Source: CAMLHU01 sp031393795
GTDB taxonomy: Bacteria > Gemmatimonadota > Gemmatimonadetes > Gemmatimonadales > GWC2-71-9
Assembly (NCBI GenBank): GCA_031393795.1
Contig: JANMWE010000198.1
Location: forward strand, 1 to 14,402
Reading direction: 5' to 3'
DNA length: 14,402 bases
In this document: positions 6,266-13,781 of the stretch, in pieces
Position numbering within the stretch: the stretch's first letter is position 1
How the letters are laid out: each line of letters opens with the position of its first letter
The notes under the pieces: generated by a model
What the model was told of the DNA's origin: nothing
What the model saw: only the letters and a program-made list of their open reading frames with translations
Database searches by the model: none
Position numbers and translations under genes: made by a program

Positions 6266-9200
6266 TCACCACGTCGGCCCGATCGAGATGGTCCAGTACC
6301 CGCCGATGCCGTTCCGGTGCTGGGGTACGCTGTAGTCGCCCCGCAGGATCAGGAACCCGAGGAGGTTGGCGCGGATCGAAAAGCCGATGGTCTGCATCGG
6401 GGTCCGGAAGCGGACGATGTCATCGGTGGCGCTGCGCGAGGATTTGACCACGGAATTGGCGTTCCACGCCACACCCCCATCCCAGAAGAAGGCCCCTTCG
6501 ATCGGCGGGAAGCCGATCGGGAGGAACCCGAGCGAGGCATTGAGGAGCGGGAAGCGGAGCTCGGCGCTGGCCAGGCCGAGGGAGCTGCCCAGGAGCTGGT
6601 CGAGCTGGGCGCACCCGGTGTAGGTCCCGGGGTCGTTGATCGTGAGGCACTCGTGCCGGTAGTACGACCCCGCCGTGTGGCCGCGCAGGAGGTCGGTGGA
6701 CCCGAGGAAGAGCGGGGCCACGCGCGCATCCGCGTCGGTGCGGCCGATGAAGAGTCCGCGGGTCGCGAGGACGAACGGCCCGAAGAGACGGTCGTACCGG
6801 CGGTAGTCGGCGGTGAGCTGCGTGAGCTTCCAGTCGCCGAAGGAGCGGGAGACCTCTACCCGGCTCCGGCGTCCGATGAAGGGGCCGACATACCCGAAGA
6901 TGGTGTTGTCGAAGGTGAGCGCCACCGAGGGTCGCACGTAATCGGCACCCGGGAGGTCGAGCAGGTTCGTATTCTGGTTCACCGGCTGGCCGGTGGAGGG
7001 GATGTATTGGGTGCGGTATTGGCGGATCCCGTCGTCGAGGTGGGTCGCTTCGACGCCGAGCTCGACCCGGCGGAACCGGGTGAAGGGATACGACGCCCGT
7101 GCAAAGGCGCTCCGCAGCACGATCCGCCGGACGTTCTCGATGTAGGTGTTCTCTCCGGGCATCGGATCGTCCACCACGATCTGGCTGCCGGCATAGTAGA
7201 AGTAGGGCTGTTGCTGCAGCCCGACCACGTAGTTGATCCGGGTGCGCTGGGTGGCGTAGGCGGCCAGGACGCTCGCCTCGTCGATGCGGCCGTTGATGTA
7301 GCCCGAGAAGACCAGGCTCTGGTCGCCGAGGAGGTCGCTCAGCACCACCGTGGTGCCGCCGTAGACGCCGTTCCCGAAATTGTCCCGGGTGTAGCCCAGG
7401 GTCGGCGGCGCCACATAGTCGGGGGTGAACTTGACCCGATAGCGCCGCTGAGTGAATTCGGCCGTGTCGGGGAGTGCGATGGTGTCGTTGGCGAGCATCT
7501 GCGTCACCGACACCGGGGCGTGGACGCTGGAGTCGGCCGCGGGGGCGACCTCCGCAGTACGGAATCCGCGCCGCCCGCGGTAGAAGCTGCCGCCCGTGGA
7601 GGCCGTCGAGTCGGCGCCGGTCGAGTCGGCCCGGGGCGAGGTGCTATCGCTCGGGAGGGGCGCACTCCGGGCGGGGCGGGGGGTCGAGGCCGCGACGTTC
7701 CGCCCGCTCCGGTCAGGTGAAGTGACGTTCAGCGCGGCGAGCGCCTGTGGGCCCGTGGTGGTATCGCGGTACGCCTCGTGCCGGAGCGAGCGCGGATTGA
7801 CCACCGAGTAGACGTCGTACTCGTTCTTCTGGTAGTAGACGAACGCGAGCCGGTCCACCTCCCGGGCCCAGGAGAGGACCGGGGAGGTCGGGGTGATCCC
7901 CTGCACGCCGGTGAAGAGGTCGGTGATCTGGTAGATGTCGCGGGCGGCGAGGTCGTACAGGTAGATGTTCGTCACGCCGTTCCGGTCGGAGACGAACGCC
8001 AGCTGCTTGCCGTCGGGCGACCACTGGGGGCTCACGTTCCGGCCCCGCTCCATGTGGTCGAGGTCGACGACCTTGTTCTCCTGCAGGTCGTAGAGCGCGA
8101 TCCGGGGGCCGCTGAATTGGAGCGTGGTGAAGTCGGTGCCGGGCCCGCGGTCGGTCACGAAGGCGAGGGTGCGCCCGTCGGGGGACCAGACCGGGTTCAA
8201 GTCGGCATACTTGTCGTGGGTGAGGCGGCGAAGCCCGGTACCGTCGGTGTTGACGATGAAGAGATCGGAGAGCCCGCCGTCGAGGCCGCTGAAGGCGATC
8301 TGCTTCCCGTCCGGACTGAACGAGGGGGTGAGGACCCCGGCCAACGGGACGTCGATCCGACGCGCGATCCGGTTGCGCCGCACGTCGATGACGAGGAGGT
8401 CGTCCTTGGGGCCGCGCTTGGCCGCGAGGGTCAGGAAGCGGCCATCGGGGCTCCAGTTCACCGAGCTGTTGATGAACCGGTAGGTCTCGTAGTTGCTCGA
8501 CGCGGTGGTCTTGAGCAGGCGGCGCTGGACGCGCCCGGTGGTCCCGTCGGCCAGCCAGAGATCGACGCTGTAGCCGCTCCGCTCGCTGAAGAAGGCCACC
8601 TGCGACCCGTCAGGGGAGAGGGCGGGGGCGATGTTGTACGTCCCCCCGTCGCGGTGCCGCGACAGGAGCTCGGTGCCGAAGTCGCGCGCCTTCTCCTTGT
8701 CCCGGATGGCCGGGAGGAAGTGGCGCTGGATGGCGTCGTGCCACTCCTCGGAGAGCTGCTCGCTGTTCATCCCGAGGGTGCGGCGGATGCTCCCGTCGAG
8801 CCCGCCGGAGAGGGTGCCCTTCAGCAGGGCGCCCACGGCCTCGTCGCCCCACCGCTCGCCGATATACGCGAGGAGCGCGTGGCCGTAGCGGTAGGGGAAG
8901 ATGTAGGGATCGAACGTCATCTGTTCGATCGTGGGGAGCTTCCCTTCGAGGGCGGCATCGCGCAGCCACATCGCGGTGTTCGGATCGGACGGCCCGATGG
9001 AGAGATACTCGGCCATCCCTTCGACGAACCAGCCGGGCGGGTTGATCGCCACGAGGGCGCCGATGTTGCCGGCGCGGCCGCGGGCCCAGATGTCGTACTG
9101 GAACTGGTGCACCATCTCGTGCGTGAGGACGTGCTCGAAGTCGGCGTACGAGCCCGGGAAGGGGAGCACGTTCCGGTGCTTGTACGCATCGGTCACCCCC

Positions 9201-9556
9201 TCGATCCCCTCGCTCACCCCGCCGGGGATGGCGTTGGTCTGTGCGAAGTCGGAATGCGACGCGTAGAGGATGATCGGCTTCCGCTCGCGGAACTGGTGGT
9301 CCAGGATGCGCGACAGGCGCCCGTAGCTCCGCTCCGCCATCCGGGCAGCATCCAGCGCCGCTTCGCGTTCTGCTTCGTAGAAGTAGACGTCGAAGTGTTC
9401 GGTCTGGATGATCTTGAAGTCGAAGGTGCGGTACTGGACGCGGTTCTGTCCGAAGTACTGGGCGGCCAGGGGGCCAGTGGGCCGGAGGGCCAGGAGCCCG
9501 AGTCCGAGCAAGGCCCCCCGAACGACCGGTGCGACCGTGCGACTGAATGACCTCAT
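6266..9556 (-). CDS. secreted zinc-metallopeptidase / TolB-like propeller / outer-membrane barrel fusion protein
   Basis: This is a 1096-residue envelope protein in three parts. A signal peptide (1-33, basic start, hydrophobic core, ending PLAAQ) precedes a gluzincin-like peptidase domain (about 45-285) with HEMVH (146-150) and a likely third zinc ligand E179 in WFVEGMAEY. A propeller follows (about 305-590) with five WSPDG/SPDG-type blades (SPDG at 314, 369, 414, 458 and 513) and probably a sixth. A Ser/Thr/Pro-rich linker (about 605-685) leads to a barrel (about 705-1096) with alternating aromatic strands, an LRGH loop (957-960) recalling the Omp85 VRGF/Y motif, and C-terminal Trp. The ATG at 9556 was chosen because GGAGGT precedes it by 4 nt and the signal peptide starts there. 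An in-frame start at 9667 would lie inside rsfS. The gene starts 19 nt after rsfS, so it is probably co-transcribed. Its substrate is unknown. Confidence 0.88.
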   Translation of the reverse strand: MRSFSRTVAPVVRGALLGLGLLALRPTGPLAAQYFGQNRVQYRTFDFKIIQTEHFDVYFYEAEREAALDAARMAERSYGRLSRILDHQFRERKPIILYASHSDFAQTNAIPGGVSEGIEGVTDAYKHRNVLPFPGSYADFEHVLTHEMVHQFQYDIWARGRAGNIGALVAINPPGWFVEGMAEYLSIGPSDPNTAMWLRDAALEGKLPTIEQMTFDPYIFPYRYGHALLAYIGERWGDEAVGALLKGTLSGGLDGSIRRTLGMNSEQLSEEWHDAIQRHFLPAIRDKEKARDFGTELLSRHRDGGTYNIAPALSPDGSQVAFFSERSGYSVDLWLADGTTGRVQRRLLKTTASSNYETYRFINSSVNWSPDGRFLTLAAKRGPKDDLLVIDVRRNRIARRIDVPLAGVLTPSFSPDGKQIAFSGLDGGLSDLFIVNTDGTGLRRLTHDKYADLNPVWSPDGRTLAFVTDRGPGTDFTTLQFSGPRIALYDLQENKVVDLDHMERGRNVSPQWSPDGKQLAFVSDRNGVTNIYLYDLAARDIYQITDLFTGVQGITPTSPVLSWAREVDRLAFVYYQKNEYDVYSVVNPRSLRHEAYRDTTTGPQALAALNVTSPDRSGRNVAASTPRPARSAPLPSDSTSPRADSTGADSTASTGGSFYRGRRGFRTAEVAPAADSSVHAPVSVTQMLANDTIALPDTAEFTQRRYRVKFTPDYVAPPTLGYTRDNFGNGVYGGTTVVLSDLLGDQSLVFSGYINGRIDEASVLAAYATQRTRINYVVGLQQQPYFYYAGSQIVVDDPMPGENTYIENVRRIVLRSAFARASYPFTRFRRVELGVEATHLDDGIRQYRTQYIPSTGQPVNQNTNLLDLPGADYVRPSVALTFDNTIFGYVGPFIGRRSRVEVSRSFGDWKLTQLTADYRRYDRLFGPFVLATRGLFIGRTDADARVAPLFLGSTDLLRGHTAGSYYRHECLTINDPGTYTGCAQLDQLLGSSLGLASAELRFPLLNASLGFLPIGFPPIEGAFFWDGGVAWNANSVVKSSRSATDDIVRFRTPMQTIGFSIRANLLGFLILRGDYSVPQHRNGIGGYWTISIGPTW

Positions 9557-9560
9557 GCAC

Positions 9561-9566
9561 ACCTCC
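9561..9566 (-). promoter_or_regulatory. ribosome binding site GGAGGT that fixes the start at 9556
   Basis: GGAGGT lies on the minus strand 4 nt before ATG 9556-9554, in the short gap after the rsfS stop. It is among the strongest Shine-Dalgarno matches in the window. It decides against the 37-codon longer reading frame that would begin inside rsfS and would bury the signal peptide. Confidence 0.8.
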
Positions 9567-9575
9567 ACGGGGCGG

Positions 9576-9923
9576 CTATCCGGTCCGGAGCATCGGGGCG
9601 TCGCCCCACAGCCGCTCCAGACGATAGAAGGCGCGCGCCTCCGGATGGAACAGATGGACCACGACATCCACGTAATCGAGCAACACCCAGCGACCCTGGG
9701 TCACCCCTTCAGCGTGATGCGGACGGTGCCCGAGCGGTTGCAGTGCCTTGGTCACGGCGTCGGCCAGGCCGCGCACGTGGGTATCCGAGGTCCCGCTCGC
9801 GATCACGAACCAGTCCGTCGCATCCGTCATCCCACGGAGATCGAGCACCATGATCTCCTGGCCCTTCAATCCCGACAGCGCTTCGACGATGGCCGCCACC
9901 TCGGCGGGGAGCGGGGCGCTCAT
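9576..9923 (-). CDS. rsfS: ribosomal silencing factor RsfS
   Basis: RsfS (Iojap/YbeB family) binds uL14 on the large subunit and blocks subunit joining, lowering translation in poor conditions. The product has 115 residues, the usual size. The single domain spans about 5-108 and shows the family pattern: VLDLRGMTDATDWFVIASG (26-44), TSDTHVRGLADAV (45-57), GRWVLLDYVDVVVHLF (77-92) and YRLERLWGDAP (100-110). The ATG at 9923-9921 overlaps the TGA of the upstream fusion gene as ATGA, so translation is probably coupled. The family often sits beside nadD; here it follows a fatty-acid kinase fusion in a ribosomal-protein operon, which suggests co-expression with ribosome synthesis (inference). Confidence 0.96.
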   Translation of the reverse strand: MSAPLPAEVAAIVEALSGLKGQEIMVLDLRGMTDATDWFVIASGTSDTHVRGLADAVTKALQPLGHRPHHAEGVTQGRWVLLDYVDVVVHLFHPEARAFYRLERLWGDAPMLRTG

Positions 9924-11752
9924 TCGGCCCCCCCGGGCACGCCGTCCTCGACCTGCCAGAAGACCGCCCAGGCGCCCGGCCCGACGTGGGTGCCGAGGAC
10001 ACCGGTGGCGAGGTTCACGATCACATCCTTGGGTCGGAAGGCGGCCACCAAGGCGGTCCGTACCCGCTCTGCGACCTCGGGGGCATCGGCGTGGATGATC
10101 CCGAACCGGAGCGACTTGGGGCGCGGGGTGAGCGCCTTGTCCAGGAGGGAGAGGACCCGGGGCACCACGTTGTCCCGCCCACGCACCCGATCCACCGGGA
10201 CGATCGCTCCGCGGGCATCGAGGCCCAGGATCGGCTTCACGTCGAGCATCCCGGCGAGCCACGCCTTCCCTTTGCTCACGCGCCCCGACCGCAGGAGGTT
10301 GTCGAACCGGTCCACGGTGATGAAGCATCCGGAATGGTCGCGGATCCGCACCAGCTCGGCGACGATCTTCGTGGCGTTCCAGCCTGACTCCGCCAGTTCG
10401 GTGGCGCGGAGGGCCAGCAGTCCGACACCTAAGGAAGCACTGCGGCTGTCGACCAGGTGGATCCCTTCGAGCCCCGCCGCCCGTACCGCCGCCGCGCCCG
10501 ACTGCAAGGTACCCGAGAGGGCACCGGAGAGGAGCACGGCCACCACTTCGTCCGCCGCCATCTTGGCGTCCCGGAAGGCCTGGATGAAATCGGCCGGGGT
10601 GGGCTGCGAGGTGGTCGGCAGCACCTTCGACTTGGCCATCAGCCGGTAGAATTCTTCCGGCTTCAATTCCACCCGGTCGCGGTAGGTCCGGTCGCCGAAG
10701 ACCACCTGGAGCGGTACCAGCGCGATGTGCTGCCGGTCGAGCACCGCGTCGGGGAGGTCGGCCGAGCTGTCGGCGATGACCGCCACCGGTCGTCGGTCGC
10801 CGTGGGCCAGCTTCCGATGCTGGGCCCGCATATCCTCGGCCTTGGTGAATTCGATGCTCCCCCAGCGCGCTGCATAACTAAAGACGGCCTCGGGGGTATC
10901 GGTGTGCACATGGACCTTCAGCAGCCCACCGGCAACGACGACGACGAGAGAACCTCCGAACTGCCGCATCGAGGCGCGTACCTCGTTGGAGGGGGGCAGG
11001 GCCGCCCCTTTCACCATCACTTCGGTGCAGTAATGAAAATCGCGTTCGGCGGCGACCGCCGCGCGGGCGGCGGGGGTGAACTGGGCCTCGGTGGCGAAGG
11101 TGACGTCCTCGGCGGCCCTGATCGGGTCGCCCTTCATCAGACGCACGATCCCCTCGAACATCAAGACGAACCCCTTGGCGCCGGCGTCGACCACCCCGGC
11201 GTCCTTGAGGGCCTGGAGCAGTTCGGGAGTGCGTTCGAGGGAGGCCTCGCTCTCTTTGAGCAGGGCATCCATGAAGGCGCGGAGATCTTCGGTCCGTCGG
11301 GAGGCACGGAGCGCCGCCTGGGCCGCCTCGCGGGCGACCGTGACGATGGTCCCTTCCCGAGGATCGTCGAGCGAGGTCTCGAGGTGCGCGGCCCCGGCGG
11401 CGAGACATTGGGCCAGCTCGCGGGTATCGAGGGTGCGCCGGGTGCCGACCGCCTCCGCGAAGCCGAGGAGGAAGTGGGCCAGCATCATCCCGGAGTTGCC
11501 CCGGGCGCCGAGGACAGCACCGCGGGACATCGCCTGGACCGTCTCGGGGAGCGGCGCGTCGCCGAGCGCGCGGAGGGAGTCGGCGACGGAGCGCAGGGTG
11601 AGGGAGAAGTTGGTCCCGGTGTCGCCATCAGGGACCGGGAAGACGTTGATACGGTTGATCTCTTCGCGCAGGCCCCAGACCCAGTCGGACGCCGCGAAGA
11701 GCCCGCGCGCGAGGCGCGGGCCGTCGACGTAGACCAGGCCGTGGCGTGCCAT
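9920..11752 (-). CDS. FakA-FakB fusion: DAK2-type fatty-acid kinase joined to DegV fatty-acid-binding protein
   Basis: In Firmicutes, FakA phosphorylates fatty acids bound to a separate DegV-family carrier, FakB, feeding acyl-phosphate to phospholipid synthesis. Here both are on one 610-residue chain. Residues 1-205 are the DAK2 kinase domain with NVFPVPDGDTGTN (36-48; D42 and D44 expected Mg ligands) and GARGNSG (82-88). Residues 235-310 match the FakA middle domain (YCTEVMVKG, KVHVHTDTPEAVFSYA). Residues 322-605 are a DegV domain: VIADSSADLP (325-334), TSQPTPADF (381-389), SGALSGTLQS (409-418), RSGRVSKGKAWLAG (488-501) and GTHVGPGAW (587-595). Full FakA has its own C-terminal domain, which appears to be replaced by DegV. 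The start ATG overlaps the rplI stop as TGATG and the stop overlaps rsfS. Fatty-acid kinase activity is inferred from the domains. Confidence 0.9.
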   Translation of the reverse strand: MARHGLVYVDGPRLARGLFAASDWVWGLREEINRINVFPVPDGDTGTNFSLTLRSVADSLRALGDAPLPETVQAMSRGAVLGARGNSGMMLAHFLLGFAEAVGTRRTLDTRELAQCLAAGAAHLETSLDDPREGTIVTVAREAAQAALRASRRTEDLRAFMDALLKESEASLERTPELLQALKDAGVVDAGAKGFVLMFEGIVRLMKGDPIRAAEDVTFATEAQFTPAARAAVAAERDFHYCTEVMVKGAALPPSNEVRASMRQFGGSLVVVVAGGLLKVHVHTDTPEAVFSYAARWGSIEFTKAEDMRAQHRKLAHGDRRPVAVIADSSADLPDAVLDRQHIALVPLQVVFGDRTYRDRVELKPEEFYRLMAKSKVLPTTSQPTPADFIQAFRDAKMAADEVVAVLLSGALSGTLQSGAAAVRAAGLEGIHLVDSRSASLGVGLLALRATELAESGWNATKIVAELVRIRDHSGCFITVDRFDNLLRSGRVSKGKAWLAGMLDVKPILGLDARGAIVPVDRVRGRDNVVPRVLSLLDKALTPRPKSLRFGIIHADAPEVAERVRTALVAAFRPKDVIVNLATGVLGTHVGPGAWAVFWQVEDGVPGGAE

Positions 11753-12195
11753 CAGGCGGGCTGGACCGTCACCCGGATGCGCGCCGTGACTTCGCCGTGC
11801 AGCTTGAGCGGTACCGTGTACTCGCCCACCACCTTAATGGGGTGCTCGAGGTCGATGCGCCGCTTGTCCACCGCGTGTCCCATCTTGGCCAGCGCCTCGG
11901 CGATGTCGTGGCCGCCGATCGAGCCGAAGAGCTTCCCTTCGTCCCCCGCCTTCGCCGTGATGATCACCGTCACCGCGCCGAGTTGGGCCGCGAAGGCCTC
12001 GGCCACACCCCGTTCGGCCGCGCGCTTGCCGGCCTGGGCCGCCTGCTCAGCGGCGATCCGCTTCTTGTTCCCCTCGGTCGCTTCGTAGGCGAGGTTCTTG
12101 GGGAAGAGGAAGTTCCGGGCGTAGCCGGGCTTCACCTTGACGATCTGTCCCGCCTTGCCGAGCGAGGGGACGTCTTCACGCAGAATCACTTCCAT
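11752..12195 (-). CDS. rplI: 50S ribosomal protein bL9
   Basis: bL9 binds 23S rRNA near the L1 stalk and influences reading-frame maintenance. The 147-residue product matches family length. The N-terminal RNA-binding domain (1-50) carries MEVILREDVPSLGKAG and VKPGYARNFLFPKNLA (21-36), the family signature. A helical linker spans about 45-75, and the C-terminal domain (about 77-147) includes GKLFGSIGGHDIAEAL. ATG 12195-12193 has AGGAG (12208-12204) 8 nt upstream, overlapping the end of the preceding membrane-protein gene, which stops 3 nt before this start. It is part of the widespread rpsF-rpsR-yybS-rplI order. Confidence 0.98.
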   Translation of the reverse strand: MEVILREDVPSLGKAGQIVKVKPGYARNFLFPKNLAYEATEGNKKRIAAEQAAQAGKRAAERGVAEAFAAQLGAVTVIITAKAGDEGKLFGSIGGHDIAEALAKMGHAVDKRRIDLEHPIKVVGEYTVPLKLHGEVTARIRVTVQPA

Positions 12196-12198
12196 CGA

Positions 12199-13062
12199 TC
12201 AGTCTCCTGAGGCGGCCGCCGCGCGGCGCCGGAAATCGAGCCAGGTATCCGCGACGCCGACCCCGAAGAGGCCGGTGAGCGCGAAGGGTGCCAGAAACAG
12301 AACCGCGGTGCCCGCCACCAGCAAGAGCGGCGCGGGCCAGCGCGCCACGGCCGTGGCGAGGACCGCGAGGCCGCGGGCGAAGTAGAGCCCCCCGGCGATG
12401 ACGAGGATGTTGGCGGGCCAGAGGTCGCCGTGGGGCAGGTAGCCCGCCAGCTGGGCCACGGTCCCGCCGAGCCCGAGGGCCAGGAGCCAGACCAGGTGGT
12501 CGTTGAAGCGGAATTCACGAAAGGGCAGGGGCGGGATGCCGACCGGTGCCGCGGCGAGGATGTGGTACCAGCGCCAGGCGACGAGGAGCCCGCTCATTCC
12601 GGCGAGGACCATCACGCCGGGAAGGATCAGGGTGAATCCCGCGGCCGCGTCCGCCGAGTCGGTCATCGTCTGGCGGTAGGCCGGGGCCGCGTCACCGATG
12701 GTCCGATAGAGGTCCCAGAGCCCGCGCTGCGCCTCGCTGATCACCGAGGCAGGCGGGATGCGGAAAGCGATGTACCACCCGAGCACCGCCGCCGCGGCGA
12801 TCAGGCTCCCGCCGATGGCGCTGTCGACCGCCGGGCTTTCCTGGCCGTGCGCGTGGACCGCGAAGAGGGCGGACGCGATGAGCGTCCACGCCTTGACCGT
12901 CTGCTCCGACAGCCCACCGGGGAGGAGGAGCCACACGATGGCGATCACTGCGGCGATCCCCGTGAAGAGCCAGGGAACGAAGCGGGTCGGCCGGGAGAGG
13001 AGGAGCAAGAGGGCGAGCGGGAGCAGCACCATCGCCGGGGCGAACAGGACGACGGCGCCCAA
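12199..13062 (-). CDS. YybS/DUF2232 family multi-pass membrane protein (start uncertain)
   Basis: The product is a hydrophobic inner-membrane protein of 287 residues as drawn, of unknown function. I see about eight membrane segments, roughly at 1-23, 27-48, 55-73, 81-100, 139-168, 188-210 and two after 213. The soluble stretch LPFREFRFNDHLVWLLALG resembles the DUF2232 signature, and a YybS-type gene is the usual neighbour between rpsR and rplI, which supports the call. The only near-standard start here is TTG at 13062, without a clear ribosome binding site. The frame stays open upstream to CTG at 13122-13120, which overlaps the rpsR stop as CTGA. It would add 20 residues and lengthen the first membrane helix. 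An internal ATG at 13032 is the third option. The C-terminal half is surer than the start. Confidence 0.82.
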   Translation of the reverse strand: MGAVVLFAPAMVLLPLALLLLLSRPTRFVPWLFTGIAAVIAIVWLLLPGGLSEQTVKAWTLIASALFAVHAHGQESPAVDSAIGGSLIAAAAVLGWYIAFRIPPASVISEAQRGLWDLYRTIGDAAPAYRQTMTDSADAAAGFTLILPGVMVLAGMSGLLVAWRWYHILAAAPVGIPPLPFREFRFNDHLVWLLALGLGGTVAQLAGYLPHGDLWPANILVIAGGLYFARGLAVLATAVARWPAPLLLVAGTAVLFLAPFALTGLFGVGVADTWLDFRRRAAAASGD

Positions 13063-13118
13063 TGAGAGCGCGGCCCCGAGAGTGACCCGGGGCCGCGCTG
13101 GCCGTGCAGTAGGTGCGG

Positions 13119-13340
13119 TCAGCTGCCCTGGCCCTTGATGTACGGGATCAGCGCGAGCTGACGCGCCCGCTTGATCGCCGTCCCGATCTGCCGCTGGTGG
13201 CGCGAACAGGCGCCGGAGAGCCGGGAGGGGAGGATCTTGCCGCGCTCGGTGAGGAAGCGCGTCAGGGTCCGCTCATCCTTCCAGTCCACCACGCGAACAC
13301 CCGACTCACAGATCGCGCAGGTCTTGTTCTTGCCGCGCAT
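13119..13340 (-). CDS. rpsR: 30S ribosomal protein bS18, zinc-binding form
   Basis: bS18 binds the 30S platform as a heterodimer with bS6. The 73-residue product has the core FLTERGKILPSRLSGACSRH (29-48) and ends with QLALIPYIK plus GQGS. It retains four possible zinc ligands, C8 and C11 in TCAIC plus C45 and H48 in CSRH, so it is the C+ form rather than the zinc-independent one. The start ATG overlaps the rpsF stop as TGATG, with AGAGG about 10 nt upstream inside the acidic 3' end of rpsF, so translation of the two partners is probably coupled. Confidence 0.98.
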   Translation of the reverse strand: MRGKNKTCAICESGVRVVDWKDERTLTRFLTERGKILPSRLSGACSRHQRQIGTAIKRARQLALIPYIKGQGS

Positions 13341-13681
13341 CAGTCGTCGTCCTCTTCGGTGGTCTTCAGTGCGGTGGCCGGGACTGGCTGGGGGCCGTCA
13401 TTGGCCACGACGAGAAAGCGGAGCACGCTCTCGTCGAGCTTGATGGCGCGCTCGAACTCGGGCAGCGCCGCGGTGTCGCACTCGAACTTGGCCACGACGT
13501 AGTAGCCGGTCTCGTGCTTCTTGATGGGATACGCAAGCGTGCGCTTTCCCCAGTGGTTCACCTGGGGTTCCTCGGCGCCTGCGATCTGGATCAGGGCGTG
13601 GAAACGAGCGAGTCGCTCATTGATGGGGGCCTCTTCGAGTACGGCATCGAAGATATAGACCACCTCGTACGGACGAGTCAT
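13340..13681 (-). CDS. rpsF: 30S ribosomal protein bS6
   Basis: bS6 is a ferredoxin-like platform protein that pairs with bS18. The 113-residue product shows TRPYEVVYIFD near the N-terminus, NHWGKRTLAYPIKKHETGYY (about 42-61) and VLRFLVV (about 85-91), followed by a tail ending TTEEDDD; acidic bS6 tails are common. The in-frame GTG at 13684 lies directly before ATG 13681. I chose the ATG because AGGA (13692-13689) is 7 nt before it but only 4 nt before the GTG, and because MTRPYE matches family N-termini. It is the first gene of the operon and has the longest leader in the window. Confidence 0.97.
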   Translation of the reverse strand: MTRPYEVVYIFDAVLEEAPINERLARFHALIQIAGAEEPQVNHWGKRTLAYPIKKHETGYYVVAKFECDTAALPEFERAIKLDESVLRFLVVANDGPQPVPATALKTTEEDDD

Positions 13682-13746
13682 CACACCTTCCTTTGGACTG
13701 GTGGCCCCGGCCCTGGTGTGGGGCCGAGGAGGAGGATTTGGACAGC
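13682..13746 (-). promoter_or_regulatory. rpsF leader with alternative pairings, possible bS6:bS18 feedback site
   Basis: On the minus strand the leader has a GC stem GGCCCC (13725-13720) with GGGGCC (13708-13703). CACACC (13720-13715), partly in that stem and its loop, can instead pair with GGTGTG (13687-13682) directly before the start codon. The two pairings exclude each other, so access to the start could switch. A pyrimidine run CCTCCTCC resembles an anti-Shine-Dalgarno, and GTCCAAA occurs twice (13743-13737 and 13698-13692), the second copy touching the AGGA. Feedback by bS6:bS18 on rpsF leaders is known in other bacteria. That this is such a site is inference. Confidence 0.35.
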
Positions 13747-13752
13747 GGGGTA

Positions 13753-13781
13753 AGTGTAATCGGGGATGCAGGTTAACTCAA
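13753..13781 (-). promoter_or_regulatory. promoter P2 of the rpsF operon
   Basis: TTGAGT (13781-13776) and TACACT (13758-13753) on the minus strand are exactly 17 nt apart, each matching consensus at 4/6. Initiation would be near 13746, leaving a leader of about 65 nt. The -35 begins on the last base of the adjoining repeat element. Confidence 0.55.

Noticed and set aside
6194..7720. A 508-codon plus-strand open frame starting inside element B
   Set aside because: It is antisense to the barrel and linker regions and has a composition typical of a shadow frame.
7778..9550. A 590-codon plus-strand open frame opposite the surface-protein gene
   Set aside because: It is antisense to strong motifs on the other strand (HEMVH, SPDG blades), has no ribosome binding site of note and gives low-complexity Val/Gly/Glu-rich protein.
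9557..9667. A 37-codon N-terminal extension of the surface-protein gene
   Set aside because: It would overlap rsfS by 92 nt, lacks a ribosome binding site and would put the signal peptide in the interior. GGAGGT directly before ATG 9556 supports the shorter form.
9924..10328. A longer frame reading into RsfS from upstream (250 codons)
   Set aside because: The extra part is an Arg/Gly/Pro-rich shadow of the DegV domain. The RsfS family starts at the ATG at 9923, which overlaps the previous stop as ATGA.
10457..12088. A 543-codon plus-strand open frame opposite the FakA-FakB fusion and rplI
   Set aside because: It spans two genes with clear family motifs on the minus strand, and its product has no recognisable domain. 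It is a GC-driven shadow.
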